A stretch of DNA of 64,000 nt from Parapedobacter defluvii (GCF_014642075.1 NZ_BMIK01000001.1:372001-436000); one strand, 5' to 3'; shown: positions 15,912 through 25,478, counted from the stretch's first letter. Notes: generated from the letters alone by a model not told the origin. Made by a program: numbers and translations.

Positions 15912-16319
15912 TTAATCTTCACCCGGAGGTATGGCAAACGTAATCTGCAAAGACTCTGTGATGGCATAGCCCGTTTGTGGTGCATAGGTGGCTGTGCTGG
16001 ATTCTCCAGTGATCAGCAGCTTGCCCGGATGATCGATCGGAGGCAACTCCTTATCGGCAGCATAAGGCATCACGAGTTGGATGGGTAGCCTGAGTGATAG
16101 GAAATGCGAGATTTTCTCGGATAGGAAAGTGAAGTAGCCTTCGGGGATGTTTGCCAAGTAGGTCAGCTGGTGCGCCTTCATGTCGAAATGCTTTTCCAGC
16201 CAAGCGGTGAGATTCTTTTGCGCTTCTTGGCTTTCTTGCTGCAAATCGCTTTCGGGGAGGTCATACAACGATGCTAACACCTGCTGTGCCCCCAAGGAAT
16301 CCAATACGGGTTTTTCCAT
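15912..16319 (-). CDS. Hypothetical protein paired with Crp/Fnr-like regulator
   Basis: 135 residues, family not recognised. The first half is helical and Gln/Glu-rich (DLPESDLQQESQEAQKNLTAW); the second half looks like beta strands (LPIQLVMPYAADKELP, KLLITGESSTATYAPQ, SLQITFAIPPGED). There is no signal peptide or membrane helix. It is the first gene of a two-gene minus-strand unit with the Crp/Fnr-like regulator and is divergent from the LytTR gene; the 214-bp intergenic region holds a long-spaced inverted repeat. Confidence 0.65.
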   Translation of the reverse strand: MEKPVLDSLGAQQVLASLYDLPESDLQQESQEAQKNLTAWLEKHFDMKAHQLTYLANIPEGYFTFLSEKISHFLSLRLPIQLVMPYAADKELPPIDHPGKLLITGESSTATYAPQTGYAITESLQITFAIPPGED

Positions 16320-16369
16320 GATTTTTGAATTTAAATTATTGATTATTAATTAGTTAAAAGTAATTTTTT

Positions 16370-16405
16370 GGATCACATCGGTAAAACTATGAAATGCAGT
16401 GATCC
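16370..16405. promoter_or_regulatory. GGATCAC/GTGATCC inverted repeat in divergent promoter region
   Basis: GGATCAC (16370-16376) and GTGATCC (16399-16405) form perfect arms 22 bp apart between divergent genes. The spacing is about three helical turns centre to centre, so a bound dimer pair or an RNA hairpin are both possible. The Crp/Fnr-like and LytTR neighbours are candidate binders. Confidence 0.35.
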
Positions 16406-16533
16406 GAGACGAATCAGTTTTGACCAAACGGAAAAATCAGCCGCTGAAACGGAAGTGGAATAGACGCTTGAGGCAGGAATGATTTGGAGGCGTTAGTGAA
16501 TAATCACTATATTCGTGTTATCACACACGAACC

Positions 16534-17493
16534 ATGTACCTATTCGTTAAACCAAAAAATAAATACATGAAAATGAATATTTGCCGATCAATGGGCAGTA
16601 TTTGCAGAACAATAAGACGTCAAGGCGACATTTGTTACTTGCCATTTCCTTGGCGTTTGGGAATGGCGGTGCCTGTAGCTGTACTGATGGTGTTGATAGG
16701 TAAGCGCTGGGAATGGATTGTAGCGCTGTTCAGGGATCATCTGGTACAGTTGTTGGTCTCTTTTTCGGGTAGCTATGTCATTGTCGTCGTTGTTTCGGGC
16801 TATGCCCATTGGGCCAACAGGTGGCTCGATACCCAATCGAGCTGGCAAGACCAATTCAAAAGCCGGTTGCTTGGCCAGTTAGCTATGCCACTGGTAGGTG
16901 GCTGGGTGTTAAGTATATTACTTGCCTTTGTATTGTTTGCCTGTTTTGGGGTCGATATCCACAGGTCAGGTTATCTGCGGTTCGAGGTGTGGATAGTATT
17001 GCTCCTGCTTTCCGTTATGAATGCAGGTTACGCTGTGTGGTATCTACATAAATATCAGCCGGATACCGAGTGGGAAACTGCTTATATTGAGGTAACAGAG
17101 GGGCATAAAGAAAAGCGAAAACTGCGCATTTCCGAATTGGACATCGGTTGCATACAGGCAGCCAACGGTTTCAGGTTGGTACGCACCATTGAGGGAGACA
17201 CTTATTTCACTAATAAAAGCATTGTTGAACTCGAAAAAATCTTAAATCCAAAGTACTTTTATAAGCTGAAACGTAAATACCTGATAAACATTACAGTTAT
17301 TAGGAGATTGACTAAGAATAAAACAACCAGGTTGGACAGAGACAGCGGAAGCGAAATGACCGTTTACAGTTCGGTCGTAACTTTTGGGAATGAGCAGATG
17401 GGGCTTTTCGAGGAAACATTGGTGAAAGGAACGGTGAAGCATTTTGAAACGTGGTGGAATGAGAACTCGGAAAAGAAAAAGAGGAGAAAATAA
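16534..17493 (+). CDS. Membrane-anchored LytTR-domain transcriptional regulator
   Basis: 319 residues (a second ATG at 16567 is possible). Residues about 40-180 contain about four hydrophobic segments (MAVPVAVLMVLIG, VQLLVSFSGSYVIVVVV, LAMPLVGGWVLSILLAFVLF, WIVLLLLSVMNAGYAVWYL). The C-terminal third (about 200-305) is a LytTR DNA-binding domain: LRISELDIGCIQAANGFRL, DTYFTNKSIVELEKIL and FYKLKRKYLINI are its signature strands. No receiver domain is present, so sensing probably occurs through the membrane part. The YceI gene lies 144 bp downstream on the same strand and may be a target. Confidence 0.85.
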   Translation: MYLFVKPKNKYMKMNICRSMGSICRTIRRQGDICYLPFPWRLGMAVPVAVLMVLIGKRWEWIVALFRDHLVQLLVSFSGSYVIVVVVSGYAHWANRWLDTQSSWQDQFKSRLLGQLAMPLVGGWVLSILLAFVLFACFGVDIHRSGYLRFEVWIVLLLLSVMNAGYAVWYLHKYQPDTEWETAYIEVTEGHKEKRKLRISELDIGCIQAANGFRLVRTIEGDTYFTNKSIVELEKILNPKYFYKLKRKYLINITVIRRLTKNKTTRLDRDSGSEMTVYSSVVTFGNEQMGLFEETLVKGTVKHFETWWNENSEKKKRRK

Positions 17494-17637
17494 TTTACCG
17501 CACGCCAGCGATATGCGATGTGTGCCTGCACCCAGCTTTTCACCCTTATCTTCCTGCACAAGCATGCCAATCGCATCGGCGGTGCAGTAATAATTTGCTG
17601 TTTAACTACATTTGTAATCACTAAAAACGTGAATACG

Positions 17638-18174
17638 ATGAAAAAGAAAATTCTTTATTCCGGCATTGTCTGCGTATGGTTGCTTTCGGCATTTACCTCG
17701 GCTTATTTTATTGGATGGCAGGTAAAAGGAGACGACTACACGGTGAAGTTTAGTACTGAGGGGGCTTCGGGCACATTGAAAGGACTGAAAGGAACCATCG
17801 AGTTCGATTGTTTAGACCTAGCGAATTCGAAATTCGATGTCACTGTGGATGTGAATACAATAAGCACCGGCATAGGGCTCAAAAACAAGCATGCTAAGGC
17901 GGCGGACTTTCTGGATGCTGAGAAATATCCCACCATCCGCTTTACCTCAAATGCGGTTACACCTACAGAAAATGGTTTTGTAGCCAATGGAAACCTGACC
18001 ATCAAGGACGTTACCCGGGAGATTTCTATCCCGTTCACATTTGACGGATCGGGCGATGAAGGAGTGTTCCGAGGCAATTTCGAATTGAACAGAACCGACT
18101 ACCACCTCGAGAAAAAGCGGATAGGCGAAGTCATCGCCGTAGAGTTGGTCGTGCCTGTCAATAAACAGCAATAG
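17638..18174 (+). CDS. YceI-family protein
   Basis: 178 residues from the ATG at 17638, which opens a signal peptide or anchor (MKKKILYSGIVCVWLLSAF); an in-frame start at 17518 would give an unlikely Cys-rich leader. The body matches YceI, a lipocalin-like beta-barrel that binds polyisoprenoid or amphiphilic ligands: FDVTVDVNTISTGIGLKNKH, DFLDAEKYPTIRFTS and the C-terminal NRTDYHL are family motifs. The protein should be periplasmic. It follows the membrane LytTR regulator by 144 bp and precedes the IclR gene. Confidence 0.9.
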   Translation: MKKKILYSGIVCVWLLSAFTSAYFIGWQVKGDDYTVKFSTEGASGTLKGLKGTIEFDCLDLANSKFDVTVDVNTISTGIGLKNKHAKAADFLDAEKYPTIRFTSNAVTPTENGFVANGNLTIKDVTREISIPFTFDGSGDEGVFRGNFELNRTDYHLEKKRIGEVIAVELVVPVNKQQ

Positions 18175-18281
18175 CCGCCTTTCTCCACCCTTTCTTTGAC
18201 CCTGGTTCTGCCGTGACGCAAAATATTTGATTTTTACATCGCAATGTCTTATCATTGGACGTTTTCAATCCAGTCGTGCAT

Positions 18282-19082
18282 ATGTCAGTCGAAGAAGAAG
18301 GAGATAATAACAACAGTTCGAAATACCACGTTCCCAATTTGGAGCGTGCACTTTACATGATTGAACTACTTTCCAGTTCGCCCTCCGGAATGGGAATCAC
18401 CGAGATCAGCAACCAACTCGGTATTTCGAAAAACAGCACCTTCCGGATTGCTATGACACTGCTCCACTACGGATACCTGACGAGGGATGAAAACTCAAAA
18501 GCTTTTAACCTTTCCGGTAAACTCCTATCCGTAGGCTATGCGGCGGTCACCGAGCAAAATCTACTGGAGAAATCAATGGACGTATTGCGCGACCTGCGGA
18601 ATACGACAAAAGAAACCGTGCTGATCGGGATTATTTTGGCAGACGAAGGGGTGGTACTTGAACAGGTACCGGGTCTACATTCCTTTAAATTCTGGATTGA
18701 CGTGGGTACAAGATTTCCCCTCCACACCGCAGTGCCCAGCAAGGCGATCTTGGCGTATCTTCCGGAAAAGATACAGCAATCGATTTGTTCGCGCATTGAA
18801 TTCAAAAAGTATACAAACAAGACCATTACCAAGCTGGATGACTTTTTGGATGAACTAAAAAAGGTAAAGGAAACGGGCTATGCCATTGATGGGGGTGAAG
18901 AGGTAGAAGGGATGCACTGCATCGGAGCACCGATTTTCAACGGCAATTCGTATCCCGTAGCGGCAATCTGGGTAACCGGCCCATCTGACCGGCTCCCGGT
19001 TACCCAATTCGAACCCATGGGGAAAGTAGTCAAAGAGCATGCCCTGCGGATTTCTCAACGGTTGGGCTACTTTTCTAAATAA
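18282..19082 (+). CDS. IclR-family transcriptional regulator
   Basis: 266 residues from the ATG at 18282 (a TTG at 18255 would add nine). A winged helix-turn-helix lies at about residues 15-75 (LERALYMIELLSSSPSG, ITEISNQLGISKNSTFRIA), followed by the IclR effector-binding domain (VPGLHSFKFWIDVGTRFPLH, AVPSKAILAYLP, IGAPIFNG). IclR proteins control catabolic operons in response to a substrate or intermediate. The catabolic operon at 19232-37879 begins 150 bp downstream, and its promoter contains a palindrome over the -7 box, so this protein is its probable regulator. A strong terminator separates the two transcripts. Confidence 0.9.
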   Translation: MSVEEEGDNNNSSKYHVPNLERALYMIELLSSSPSGMGITEISNQLGISKNSTFRIAMTLLHYGYLTRDENSKAFNLSGKLLSVGYAAVTEQNLLEKSMDVLRDLRNTTKETVLIGIILADEGVVLEQVPGLHSFKFWIDVGTRFPLHTAVPSKAILAYLPEKIQQSICSRIEFKKYTNKTITKLDDFLDELKKVKETGYAIDGGEEVEGMHCIGAPIFNGNSYPVAAIWVTGPSDRLPVTQFEPMGKVVKEHALRISQRLGYFSK

Positions 19083-19109
19083 CAGTCACTTCACGATTCG
19101 TTTCTAAGT

Positions 19110-19162
19110 AAGACCCTTCGCCGGGGGCACTCAAACGTGCTGCCCGGTAGTCTTGTTTTTTT
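19110..19162 (+). terminator. Intrinsic terminator after IclR gene
   Basis: A GC-rich imperfect stem (AAGAC-CC..CCGGG-GCAC pairing with GTGC..GCCCGG..GTCTT) at about 19110-19155 ends in a run of seven T residues. It insulates the IclR transcript from the SusC operon promoter just downstream. Confidence 0.8.
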
Positions 19163-19173
19163 AAATTTTTTTG

Positions 19174-19208
19174 TTTGATATATAAAATTAGTTTCTACAT
19201 TTGAAACT
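19174..19208 (+). promoter_or_regulatory. Promoter and overlapping palindrome of the large catabolic operon
   Basis: TACATTTG (19196-19203) fits the Bacteroidota -7 element TAnnTTTG and TTTG at 19174-19177 the -33 element, with an 18-bp spacer. AGTTTC/GAAACT (19190-19195, 19203-19208) is a perfect inverted repeat directly over the -7 box, as expected for a repressor site. The adjacent IclR protein is the likely ligand (inference). Confidence 0.65.
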
Positions 19209-19231
19209 GTAAGCTAAATTATAAACGAATT

Positions 19232-22200
19232 ATGGGACAAAAGAAATTCATGAAGGCAATGCTGATGATGGGGATACTGCCTTTAGCGGTATGCTTTAAT
19301 CAGGTGTGCTATGCTGTCGAAAGGATGCAGCAAACAACGGTACAAGGTACCGTACGTGATGCACAGACTTCGAGCCTACTCACAGGTGTAAGCGTTAGTG
19401 TAAAAGGGACGGGCCATTCGGTAACGACCGATGCGGACGGTAAGTTTAGTATATCGGTTCCAGGCCGGGCTGCGGTGCTCGTATTTACCAATGTAGGTTA
19501 CATCAGCAAGGAGGTTGCAGCGGAGGGCGGAAGACTCGACATATTGCTCGTTCCGTCAGAAACGGAATTGGATGAAGTAATTGTTGTGGGGTACGGTACC
19601 CAACGAAAAGCCGACCTTACGGGGGCGGTGTCCATTGTGGGTGCCAAAGAAATTACGCAACGGCCGGTCGATCGGGTAGAACAGGGGTTGCAGGGAAGGA
19701 TACCGGGTGTGCAGGTAACGTCAACCACGGGGGCTCCGGCGGGTGGTATGCGTATCCGAATCCGTGGGAGTAATTCCATTCAATATGGGAATAGCCCGTT
19801 ATATGTAATAGACGGCTTTCCAATGGGCGGATCAAGTGAGTTCATGAACCCGAATGATGTCGAATCCATCACGGTGCTCAAAGACGCTTCCGCAACGGCG
19901 ATTTACGGGGCGCGGGGAGCAAACGGCGTTGTATTGATAACAACAAAAAAGGGCATACAGGGGGCCACGCAAATCACCTACGATGCGTATTACGGCAGCC
20001 AAAGCGTAACGAAAAAGCTTGACCTGCTAAGCGCGAAGGATTATGCAACATTGGCACGGACATTTTGGAGCCGGTTCCGGAACGGCAGTTTGATCAGCCG
20101 GGCCTATTCAGAAGAAGAAATTGCGAAGATGGGTGAGGGCACCGATTGGCAGGACGCGATTTTTCAGACTGCCCCGATGCACAGCCACAACTTGGCGGTA
20201 CGGGGCGGAAATGAAAAAACACGGTTTGCGTTATCGGGAAACTACTTCGATCAGGATGGGATTATCATTTTCTCTAAATTCAAAAAGGCAAATGTCGCCT
20301 TGAACTTAGATCATTCCATCTCGGAAAAGTTGAAGATTGGTGCAAATGTGTCCTTTGGTTACAACAAAGATCGCCCCATCCAGCACAGTACCACGGGCCA
20401 TGGCAATTCCGGTGTGGTATATGCGGCGTTGCAATCGGATCCGGTGCAACCGGTGAAGTACGAGGATGGTACGTACAGCTCGCAGGACCGATTGTGGACA
20501 ACTACGGGCCTTTATGCCAATCCGGCCATCCAGAATCCGGTAGAAATGGCGGAAAAAGCGGAAGCGCTGAATACGCGGATGAGGTTGCTGGGCAATTTTT
20601 ATGCGCAATATGAGCTGGTCGAGGGGCTTGTCGCCAAAACAACGTTTGGCACGTATCTCACCAATGGACGGAATAGAAGTTACCTGCCGTCGTACTTTGT
20701 CAATTCACGGACCACCGGGGGCAGCGGTAGCGTTTCCTCCTCCGAACTGTTTAACTGGGTAAACGAGAATACACTAACCTACAAAAAGTCAATTGACGAC
20801 CGGCATAACCTGGAGGTATTGGGTGGGTTCACCATGCAACGTGAATCGGAGGAGTCGCTTTCGGCAACTTCGTATGATTATTTTACCGATGTTCTCGGCT
20901 TTTACAACCTCGGCCTTGGCGAGGATCCACAGTATCCGTCTACCGGATATTCAAGGTGGTCCATGGTTTCATTCCTCGGCCGGGTGAATTATGATTTCGA
21001 TAGCCGCTATCTCTTCACAGTTTCGGCAAGGTACGATGGATCCAGCCGGTTCGGAAAGAATAACCGCTTCGGCTTCTTTCCTTCGGCAGCGGTTGCCTGG
21101 AATATCAAAAACGAGGAGTTTTTAAAACCCATTACATGGCTTAGCGAACTGAAATTACGTTCGAGTATCGGGGTCACCGGCAATCAATCGATTCCGTTGT
21201 ATCGCAACTTGCAGACGTATGGACTGGGTAGTCCGTATTCGTTCGGCGGCCAATTCGTCACATCCATTGTGCCGGAAGCGCTTGTAAACGAAGACATGAA
21301 ATGGGAAAGCACCCGGCAGATTGATGTGGGGCTTGACATCGGGTTTTGGAACAACCGCCTGAGCTTGGTAGCCGACTATTACCACAAAAAGACAAGCGAT
21401 CTGCTTTTTAGCGTCGAAATACCCCGGCAGGGTGGATTTACTTCCATGTTGCAAAATATCGGAAGCGTACAGAATAAAGGCGTCGAGCTCGGTATAACGG
21501 GCGTAATCAGTGAAGGTGATTTCCGGTGGGATGCATCCGCTAACATTTCCTTCAACCGGAATAAAGTTTTGCAATTGGCAGATGCGGATCGCTTTTTCGG
21601 CTCTTCCATCAGCTCCTATCTGATTCAGCGCAATGGCGGGGCGGGAACCGTCGTCATGGTGGATCAACCCATTGGCATGTTTTGGGGAAATATCTTTGAC
21701 GGGCTCTGGCAAACTCAGGCTGAATTTGATGCAGGTCATATGGCAGGAAATGGCAATTCAGGTCCCGGATTTGAGAACTTTCGGGATACCGATGGAAATG
21801 GTACGTTCGAAGAAGGGCTGGACGAGACCATTATCGGCAACCCGCATCCTGACTATGTGTTTGGATTCAATACCAATTTGGCGTATAAAGGGTTTGATCT
21901 CGGTATCTTCCTGAATGGGGTACAGGGCAACGATGTGCTCAACCTCAACTTGATTGACCTGACCACCCAGGTGAATGGTATGAACGGATTGGCGATTTAC
22001 AAAGAAGCGTGGAATGGCCCGGGAACCAGCAACCGTATTGCGAAGATTGACCGCCCCGATGGAAGACAGGGTACGTTCCCGAACCGCGTGAGTACGAATT
22101 ACCTGGAAGATGGGTCGTTTGTACGGTTAAGCAATGTGACCCTGGGTTATACCCTTCCGCTGGCGAACAGCAAGCTGCGCACGGCAAGGGTGTATGTAGC

Positions 22201-22348
22201 TGGCGAAAACCTATATACCTGGACAAACTACACCGGGTATGATCCGGAAGTCAATTCGCTCGGCGACAACAATACGGTATTTGGGGTAGATATGAATGCA
22301 TACCCGCGGGCACGGATGTTCCGCGTGGGTATACAGGTTGGGTTTTAA
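19232..22348 (+). CDS. SusC/RagA-type TonB-linked outer-membrane transporter
   Basis: 1038 residues: signal peptide (about 1-28), carboxypeptidase-regulatory-like domain (VQGTVRDAQTSSLLTGVSVS, TDADGKFSIS), the segment LDEVIVVGYGTQRKADLTGA that is the SusC hallmark, plug with IRIRGSNSIQYGNSPLYVID and ITVLKDASATAIYGARGANG, then the barrel ending FRVGIQVGF. It should import an oligosaccharide or glycoside together with the SusD encoded 22 bp later. As first gene of the operon after the IclR-associated promoter it defines the substrate entry step. Confidence 0.95.
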   Translation: MGQKKFMKAMLMMGILPLAVCFNQVCYAVERMQQTTVQGTVRDAQTSSLLTGVSVSVKGTGHSVTTDADGKFSISVPGRAAVLVFTNVGYISKEVAAEGGRLDILLVPSETELDEVIVVGYGTQRKADLTGAVSIVGAKEITQRPVDRVEQGLQGRIPGVQVTSTTGAPAGGMRIRIRGSNSIQYGNSPLYVIDGFPMGGSSEFMNPNDVESITVLKDASATAIYGARGANGVVLITTKKGIQGATQITYDAYYGSQSVTKKLDLLSAKDYATLARTFWSRFRNGSLISRAYSEEEIAKMGEGTDWQDAIFQTAPMHSHNLAVRGGNEKTRFALSGNYFDQDGIIIFSKFKKANVALNLDHSISEKLKIGANVSFGYNKDRPIQHSTTGHGNSGVVYAALQSDPVQPVKYEDGTYSSQDRLWTTTGLYANPAIQNPVEMAEKAEALNTRMRLLGNFYAQYELVEGLVAKTTFGTYLTNGRNRSYLPSYFVNSRTTGGSGSVSSSELFNWVNENTLTYKKSIDDRHNLEVLGGFTMQRESEESLSATSYDYFTDVLGFYNLGLGEDPQYPSTGYSRWSMVSFLGRVNYDFDSRYLFTVSARYDGSSRFGKNNRFGFFPSAAVAWNIKNEEFLKPITWLSELKLRSSIGVTGNQSIPLYRNLQTYGLGSPYSFGGQFVTSIVPEALVNEDMKWESTRQIDVGLDIGFWNNRLSLVADYYHKKTSDLLFSVEIPRQGGFTSMLQNIGSVQNKGVELGITGVISEGDFRWDASANISFNRNKVLQLADADRFFGSSISSYLIQRNGGAGTVVMVDQPIGMFWGNIFDGLWQTQAEFDAGHMAGNGNSGPGFENFRDTDGNGTFEEGLDETIIGNPHPDYVFGFNTNLAYKGFDLGIFLNGVQGNDVLNLNLIDLTTQVNGMNGLAIYKEAWNGPGTSNRIAKIDRPDGRQGTFPNRVSTNYLEDGSFVRLSNVTLGYTLPLANSKLRTARVYVAGENLYTWTNYTGYDPEVNSLGDNNTVFGVDMNAYPRARMFRVGIQVGF

Positions 22349-22370
22349 CTAATTTTAATCGATAAGAGCA

Positions 22371-23834
22371 ATGAAAACTTCGATTTATAGCAGTTTGGTC
22401 ATCATGGGGCTGCTAACCATGGGATGCGAAAAGTTTCTGGATGAACAGCCCCGGTCAGCCATTGGAAGCGATGGTTTTTTTCAAACACAAGCCGATGCAC
22501 TTGCGGGTGTGAATGCCGTCTATTCGGCATTGAGCGGCTATTACAATGGAAATGCATGGTATTTTGGCGACGTATCCACGGAAGTGGCCAACAGGGGAGA
22601 GCTGACAGGCGGCCTCGATGTAATGGACTATACGGCCGCCGATCCGGTATTCCGTGATTTCTGGACAATCATGTACCGCGGAATCAACTACGCAAACAAT
22701 GTCATCAAGTGGGTACCCTCGATGGAGATTAACGAACAACTCCGTGATCGATATGTAGGGGAAGCAAAGTTTCTGCGCGGATTGTTTTATTTCGAGCTGG
22801 TCCGCGGATTTGGCGGGGTACCGTTAATGACGGAGCCGACGGAAAACACCGCAAATAACAGCATTCCGCGTGCGGATTTGGCAAACGTTTATGCGCTGAT
22901 CGTCAGTGATCTACAGGCAGCTGCTGCCGCATTGCCACCGTCTTACAGCGGTTCGGATCGGGGCCGCGCAACTAGCGGTGCGGCTCAGGGCCTGCTAGCG
23001 AAGGTTTACCTTACTCAGGGCAATTGGCAGCAGGCCCGCGAAGCGGCGAAGGCAGTTATGGAGAGTGAAACGTATAGTTTGTTTGCAAATTTTGCGGATG
23101 TGTTTAAGCTGGCCAACGAAAACGGAAAGGAACACCTGTTTTCCGTACAATACACTTCCGGAAATTCAAGGGGCGGTGGGAGTTCGCTGACGTCTTCGTT
23201 TGCATCCCGGAATCCGAACATCTTGCTGAATGGTGCCATCGCAGGTACCGCTGTTGCCACCGAACGGGCATTCTATGATGCTGTGCCGGATCATTACCGG
23301 AAACGGATTTCCATGGTGGCTGAATTCCCAAGCGCATACTATCCGGAAATTACGGTTTCGGGTATTGCACAGGCCGGGCCTGTACCGATGAAGTATTGGG
23401 ATCCCACCTACGGCATTAACGTCGGTGGAGACGCCAATTGGATCGTCTTGAGATACGCCGATGTGCTGTTGATGTTTGCGGAGGCCGAAAACGAACTATC
23501 CGGCCCTACCGATGCGGCTTACGAGGCCATCAATGCCGTCCGTAAACGTGCGAGGGATGAAAACGCGAATGGGATGGACGAAGCGGAGGAATTGGCCGAA
23601 CTGCCAAATCTCGAAGGACTGTCAAAAGAAGATTTCCGGGTGGCGGTGTGGGCCGAACGCCGGATGGAACTTTGCTTTGAAGGCCATCACCGGTGGGACT
23701 TGCTGCGTACCGGACGCTTCGTGGACGTCATGAAGGCAAGCGGCCGGAACGTGGAGGCGAAACATGAATTATTCCCCATTCCGCTGTTGGAGCGGCAGGC
23801 CAATCCGGCGTTGACCCAAAACGATAACTATTAA
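22371..23834 (+). CDS. SusD/RagB-type outer-membrane lipoprotein
   Basis: 487 residues with lipobox LTMGC (Cys at about 19) followed by EKFLDEQPRSAIGSDGFFQT, the normal SusD N-terminus. Helical TPR-like parts (GEAKFLRGLFYFELVRGFGG, GLLAKVYLTQGNWQQA) and the C-terminal signature RRMELCFEGHHRWDLLRTG are complete; the end PIPLLERQANPALTQNDNY is typical. It is the substrate-binding lid of the SusC upstream. The TIM-barrel gene begins 13 bp later. Confidence 0.95.
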   Translation: MKTSIYSSLVIMGLLTMGCEKFLDEQPRSAIGSDGFFQTQADALAGVNAVYSALSGYYNGNAWYFGDVSTEVANRGELTGGLDVMDYTAADPVFRDFWTIMYRGINYANNVIKWVPSMEINEQLRDRYVGEAKFLRGLFYFELVRGFGGVPLMTEPTENTANNSIPRADLANVYALIVSDLQAAAAALPPSYSGSDRGRATSGAAQGLLAKVYLTQGNWQQAREAAKAVMESETYSLFANFADVFKLANENGKEHLFSVQYTSGNSRGGGSSLTSSFASRNPNILLNGAIAGTAVATERAFYDAVPDHYRKRISMVAEFPSAYYPEITVSGIAQAGPVPMKYWDPTYGINVGGDANWIVLRYADVLLMFAEAENELSGPTDAAYEAINAVRKRARDENANGMDEAEELAELPNLEGLSKEDFRVAVWAERRMELCFEGHHRWDLLRTGRFVDVMKASGRNVEAKHELFPIPLLERQANPALTQNDNY

Positions 23835-23847
23835 ACGATAATCGAGG

Positions 23848-24717
23848 ATGGGATTGACAACAGGTCAAAAAGTAATAGCGGTAGGTTGCGGCTGGTGGGG
23901 GTTTCGCGAACGTGCATTTGCGACCCACCTGGATAGTTGCGCAGCTACTGGATTCCGTACGTTGGAGATCGGCATCGGCGACGAGTTTGCGGCAACTTTC
24001 CCGATGAATACGGATCGGCAACAGGCTGCCGAAGCAATGTCCAAGGCTGCAAAGGCAGGCATCAAGCTTTCCTTTGCAACCGCCGAGAACGACTTTTCAC
24101 TCGCCGACCCGCAAGCGCACCGGCGGATGTTGGAACATGTGCTTGCCGTTATCGACATCGCCCGCCTATTCGGTGTATCGCATCTCCGCCTGTTTGCGGG
24201 GTTTACACCGGCAAAGGAGGTGACTGCCCGGCGGTATGAACAGGTTGTCGATGCATTCAAGGTAGTGAATGAACGGTGCGTGGAATATGGGATTGCGATT
24301 AGTGTCGAAACGCATGGAAAAATCACTTGGAAAGGAGACGTGGCCCATCATGAAAATACCATCAGTACAGACCCACATTACCTTGAGCGGCTCGTGAGGG
24401 ATCTTCCGCCCAATATCGGGTTTAACTACGATCCGGGAAATATAAAAGCCGTTTGGCCTGAAGAATCGGATTGCCTGGTGTCAATCATTAACGAACGTAT
24501 CAACTACTGCCACCTGAAAGACTGGATTGCGCGTGACGGGGGGTGGGTTGCCGGCGCGATAGGCGATGGTACGCTTGACTACAGCTCGCTGCTGCCCAAG
24601 ATTTCATTTGACGGGATTTACCTGATCGAATACGAACCCCTGGACGATGTTGAAGAGGGGATCAGGCGGAGTTTGACATATCTGGAACAACTTGGGTATC
24701 GAATTAATCTGAAATAA
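23848..24717 (+). CDS. Sugar phosphate isomerase/epimerase-like TIM barrel
   Basis: 289 residues of the xylose-isomerase-like AP endonuclease-2 superfamily, which includes IolE, IolI and sugar epimerases. Likely metal ligands are the Glu in ISVETHGK (about 153), the Asp in FNYDPGN, the His in YCHLKD and the Glu in LIEYEPL. There is no signal peptide, so it acts in the cytosol, probably isomerising, epimerising or dehydrating a sugar derivative. Its stop overlaps the next gene's start (TAATG at 24717), indicating tight coupling with the SDR. The exact reaction cannot be read from sequence alone. Confidence 0.85.
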   Translation: MGLTTGQKVIAVGCGWWGFRERAFATHLDSCAATGFRTLEIGIGDEFAATFPMNTDRQQAAEAMSKAAKAGIKLSFATAENDFSLADPQAHRRMLEHVLAVIDIARLFGVSHLRLFAGFTPAKEVTARRYEQVVDAFKVVNERCVEYGIAISVETHGKITWKGDVAHHENTISTDPHYLERLVRDLPPNIGFNYDPGNIKAVWPEESDCLVSIINERINYCHLKDWIARDGGWVAGAIGDGTLDYSSLLPKISFDGIYLIEYEPLDDVEEGIRRSLTYLEQLGYRINLK

Positions 24718-25478
24718 TGCACCAAAAAAAAGAACAGGGGAACCGCATAGCATTGGTAACGGGTGCTTCGAAAGGGTTGGGTGCTGCCATTGCTGTACGG
24801 CTGGCTGAAACCGGGCTGGCGGTGGCGGTAAATTACCACCGTGACCGAAAAGGCGCCGAGGCTGTCGTTGAGCAGATCAGGGCGGCGGGAGGAAGAGCGG
24901 AGGCGTTTCAGGCGGATGTGACCGATGCGGACGGGGCGAACGCATTGATTGAGGCCGTCAACCTGCGTATGGGCGGCCCGACTGTTTTGGTAAACAATGC
25001 AACCGGCCCGCAACCGTTTATTCCAATCGAGCTTCAGAAATGGGACGATTACCAGGCCCAGCTTGATTTTTTCCTGAGAGCTCCGTTCCTGCTTTTGCGA
25101 GGGGTGTTGCGGCACATGAAAAGTGCAGGCTTCGGGCGGATCATCAACATCGGCAGCGAGGTGGTGGAATTGGGAAATGCTGAATTCAGCCACTACGTAG
25201 CCGCTAAGGCGGCGATGCTGGGCATCACCCGGTCCTGGGCAACCGAATTGGGGGTTCATGGGATTACCGTGAACCTGGTGGCCCCCGGCTGGATACCGGT
25301 TCAACGGCACGAAGGGACACCCCAATCGGAATTGGATGCGTATTGTGCCGGTTTACCACTGAATCGGATGGGTAAGCCGGAAGAGGTGGGGGATGCCGTA
25401 GCATTTTTGGCGAGCGACCGCAGTGGATTTATTACCGGACAACGGATTGCGGTAAACGGGGGCAAGACACTCAGTTAA
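24717..25478 (+). CDS. Short-chain dehydrogenase/reductase (SDR)
   Basis: 253 residues, classical SDR: cofactor motif TGASKGLG near the N-terminus (about 17-24), NNAT in place of NNAG at about 98, catalytic Ser in INIGSEVVELG and the YxxxK pair in SHYVAAK. The C-terminal block FLASDRSGFITGQRIAVNGG is typical of FabG-like enzymes. Within this operon it is more likely a sugar or polyol dehydrogenase than a fatty-acid enzyme. A basic residue follows the first beta strand (NYHRDR), which hints at NADP(H). It is coupled to the TIM-barrel gene by start/stop overlap; a second SDR follows 41 bp later. Confidence 0.9.
   Translation: MHQKKEQGNRIALVTGASKGLGAAIAVRLAETGLAVAVNYHRDRKGAEAVVEQIRAAGGRAEAFQADVTDADGANALIEAVNLRMGGPTVLVNNATGPQPFIPIELQKWDDYQAQLDFFLRAPFLLLRGVLRHMKSAGFGRIINIGSEVVELGNAEFSHYVAAKAAMLGITRSWATELGVHGITVNLVAPGWIPVQRHEGTPQSELDAYCAGLPLNRMGKPEEVGDAVAFLASDRSGFITGQRIAVNGGKTLS

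Noticed and set aside
24717-25478. FabG (fatty-acid) assignment for the first SDR
   Set aside because: It sits in a carbohydrate operon with no other fatty-acid genes; FabG-like sequence alone does not set the substrate.
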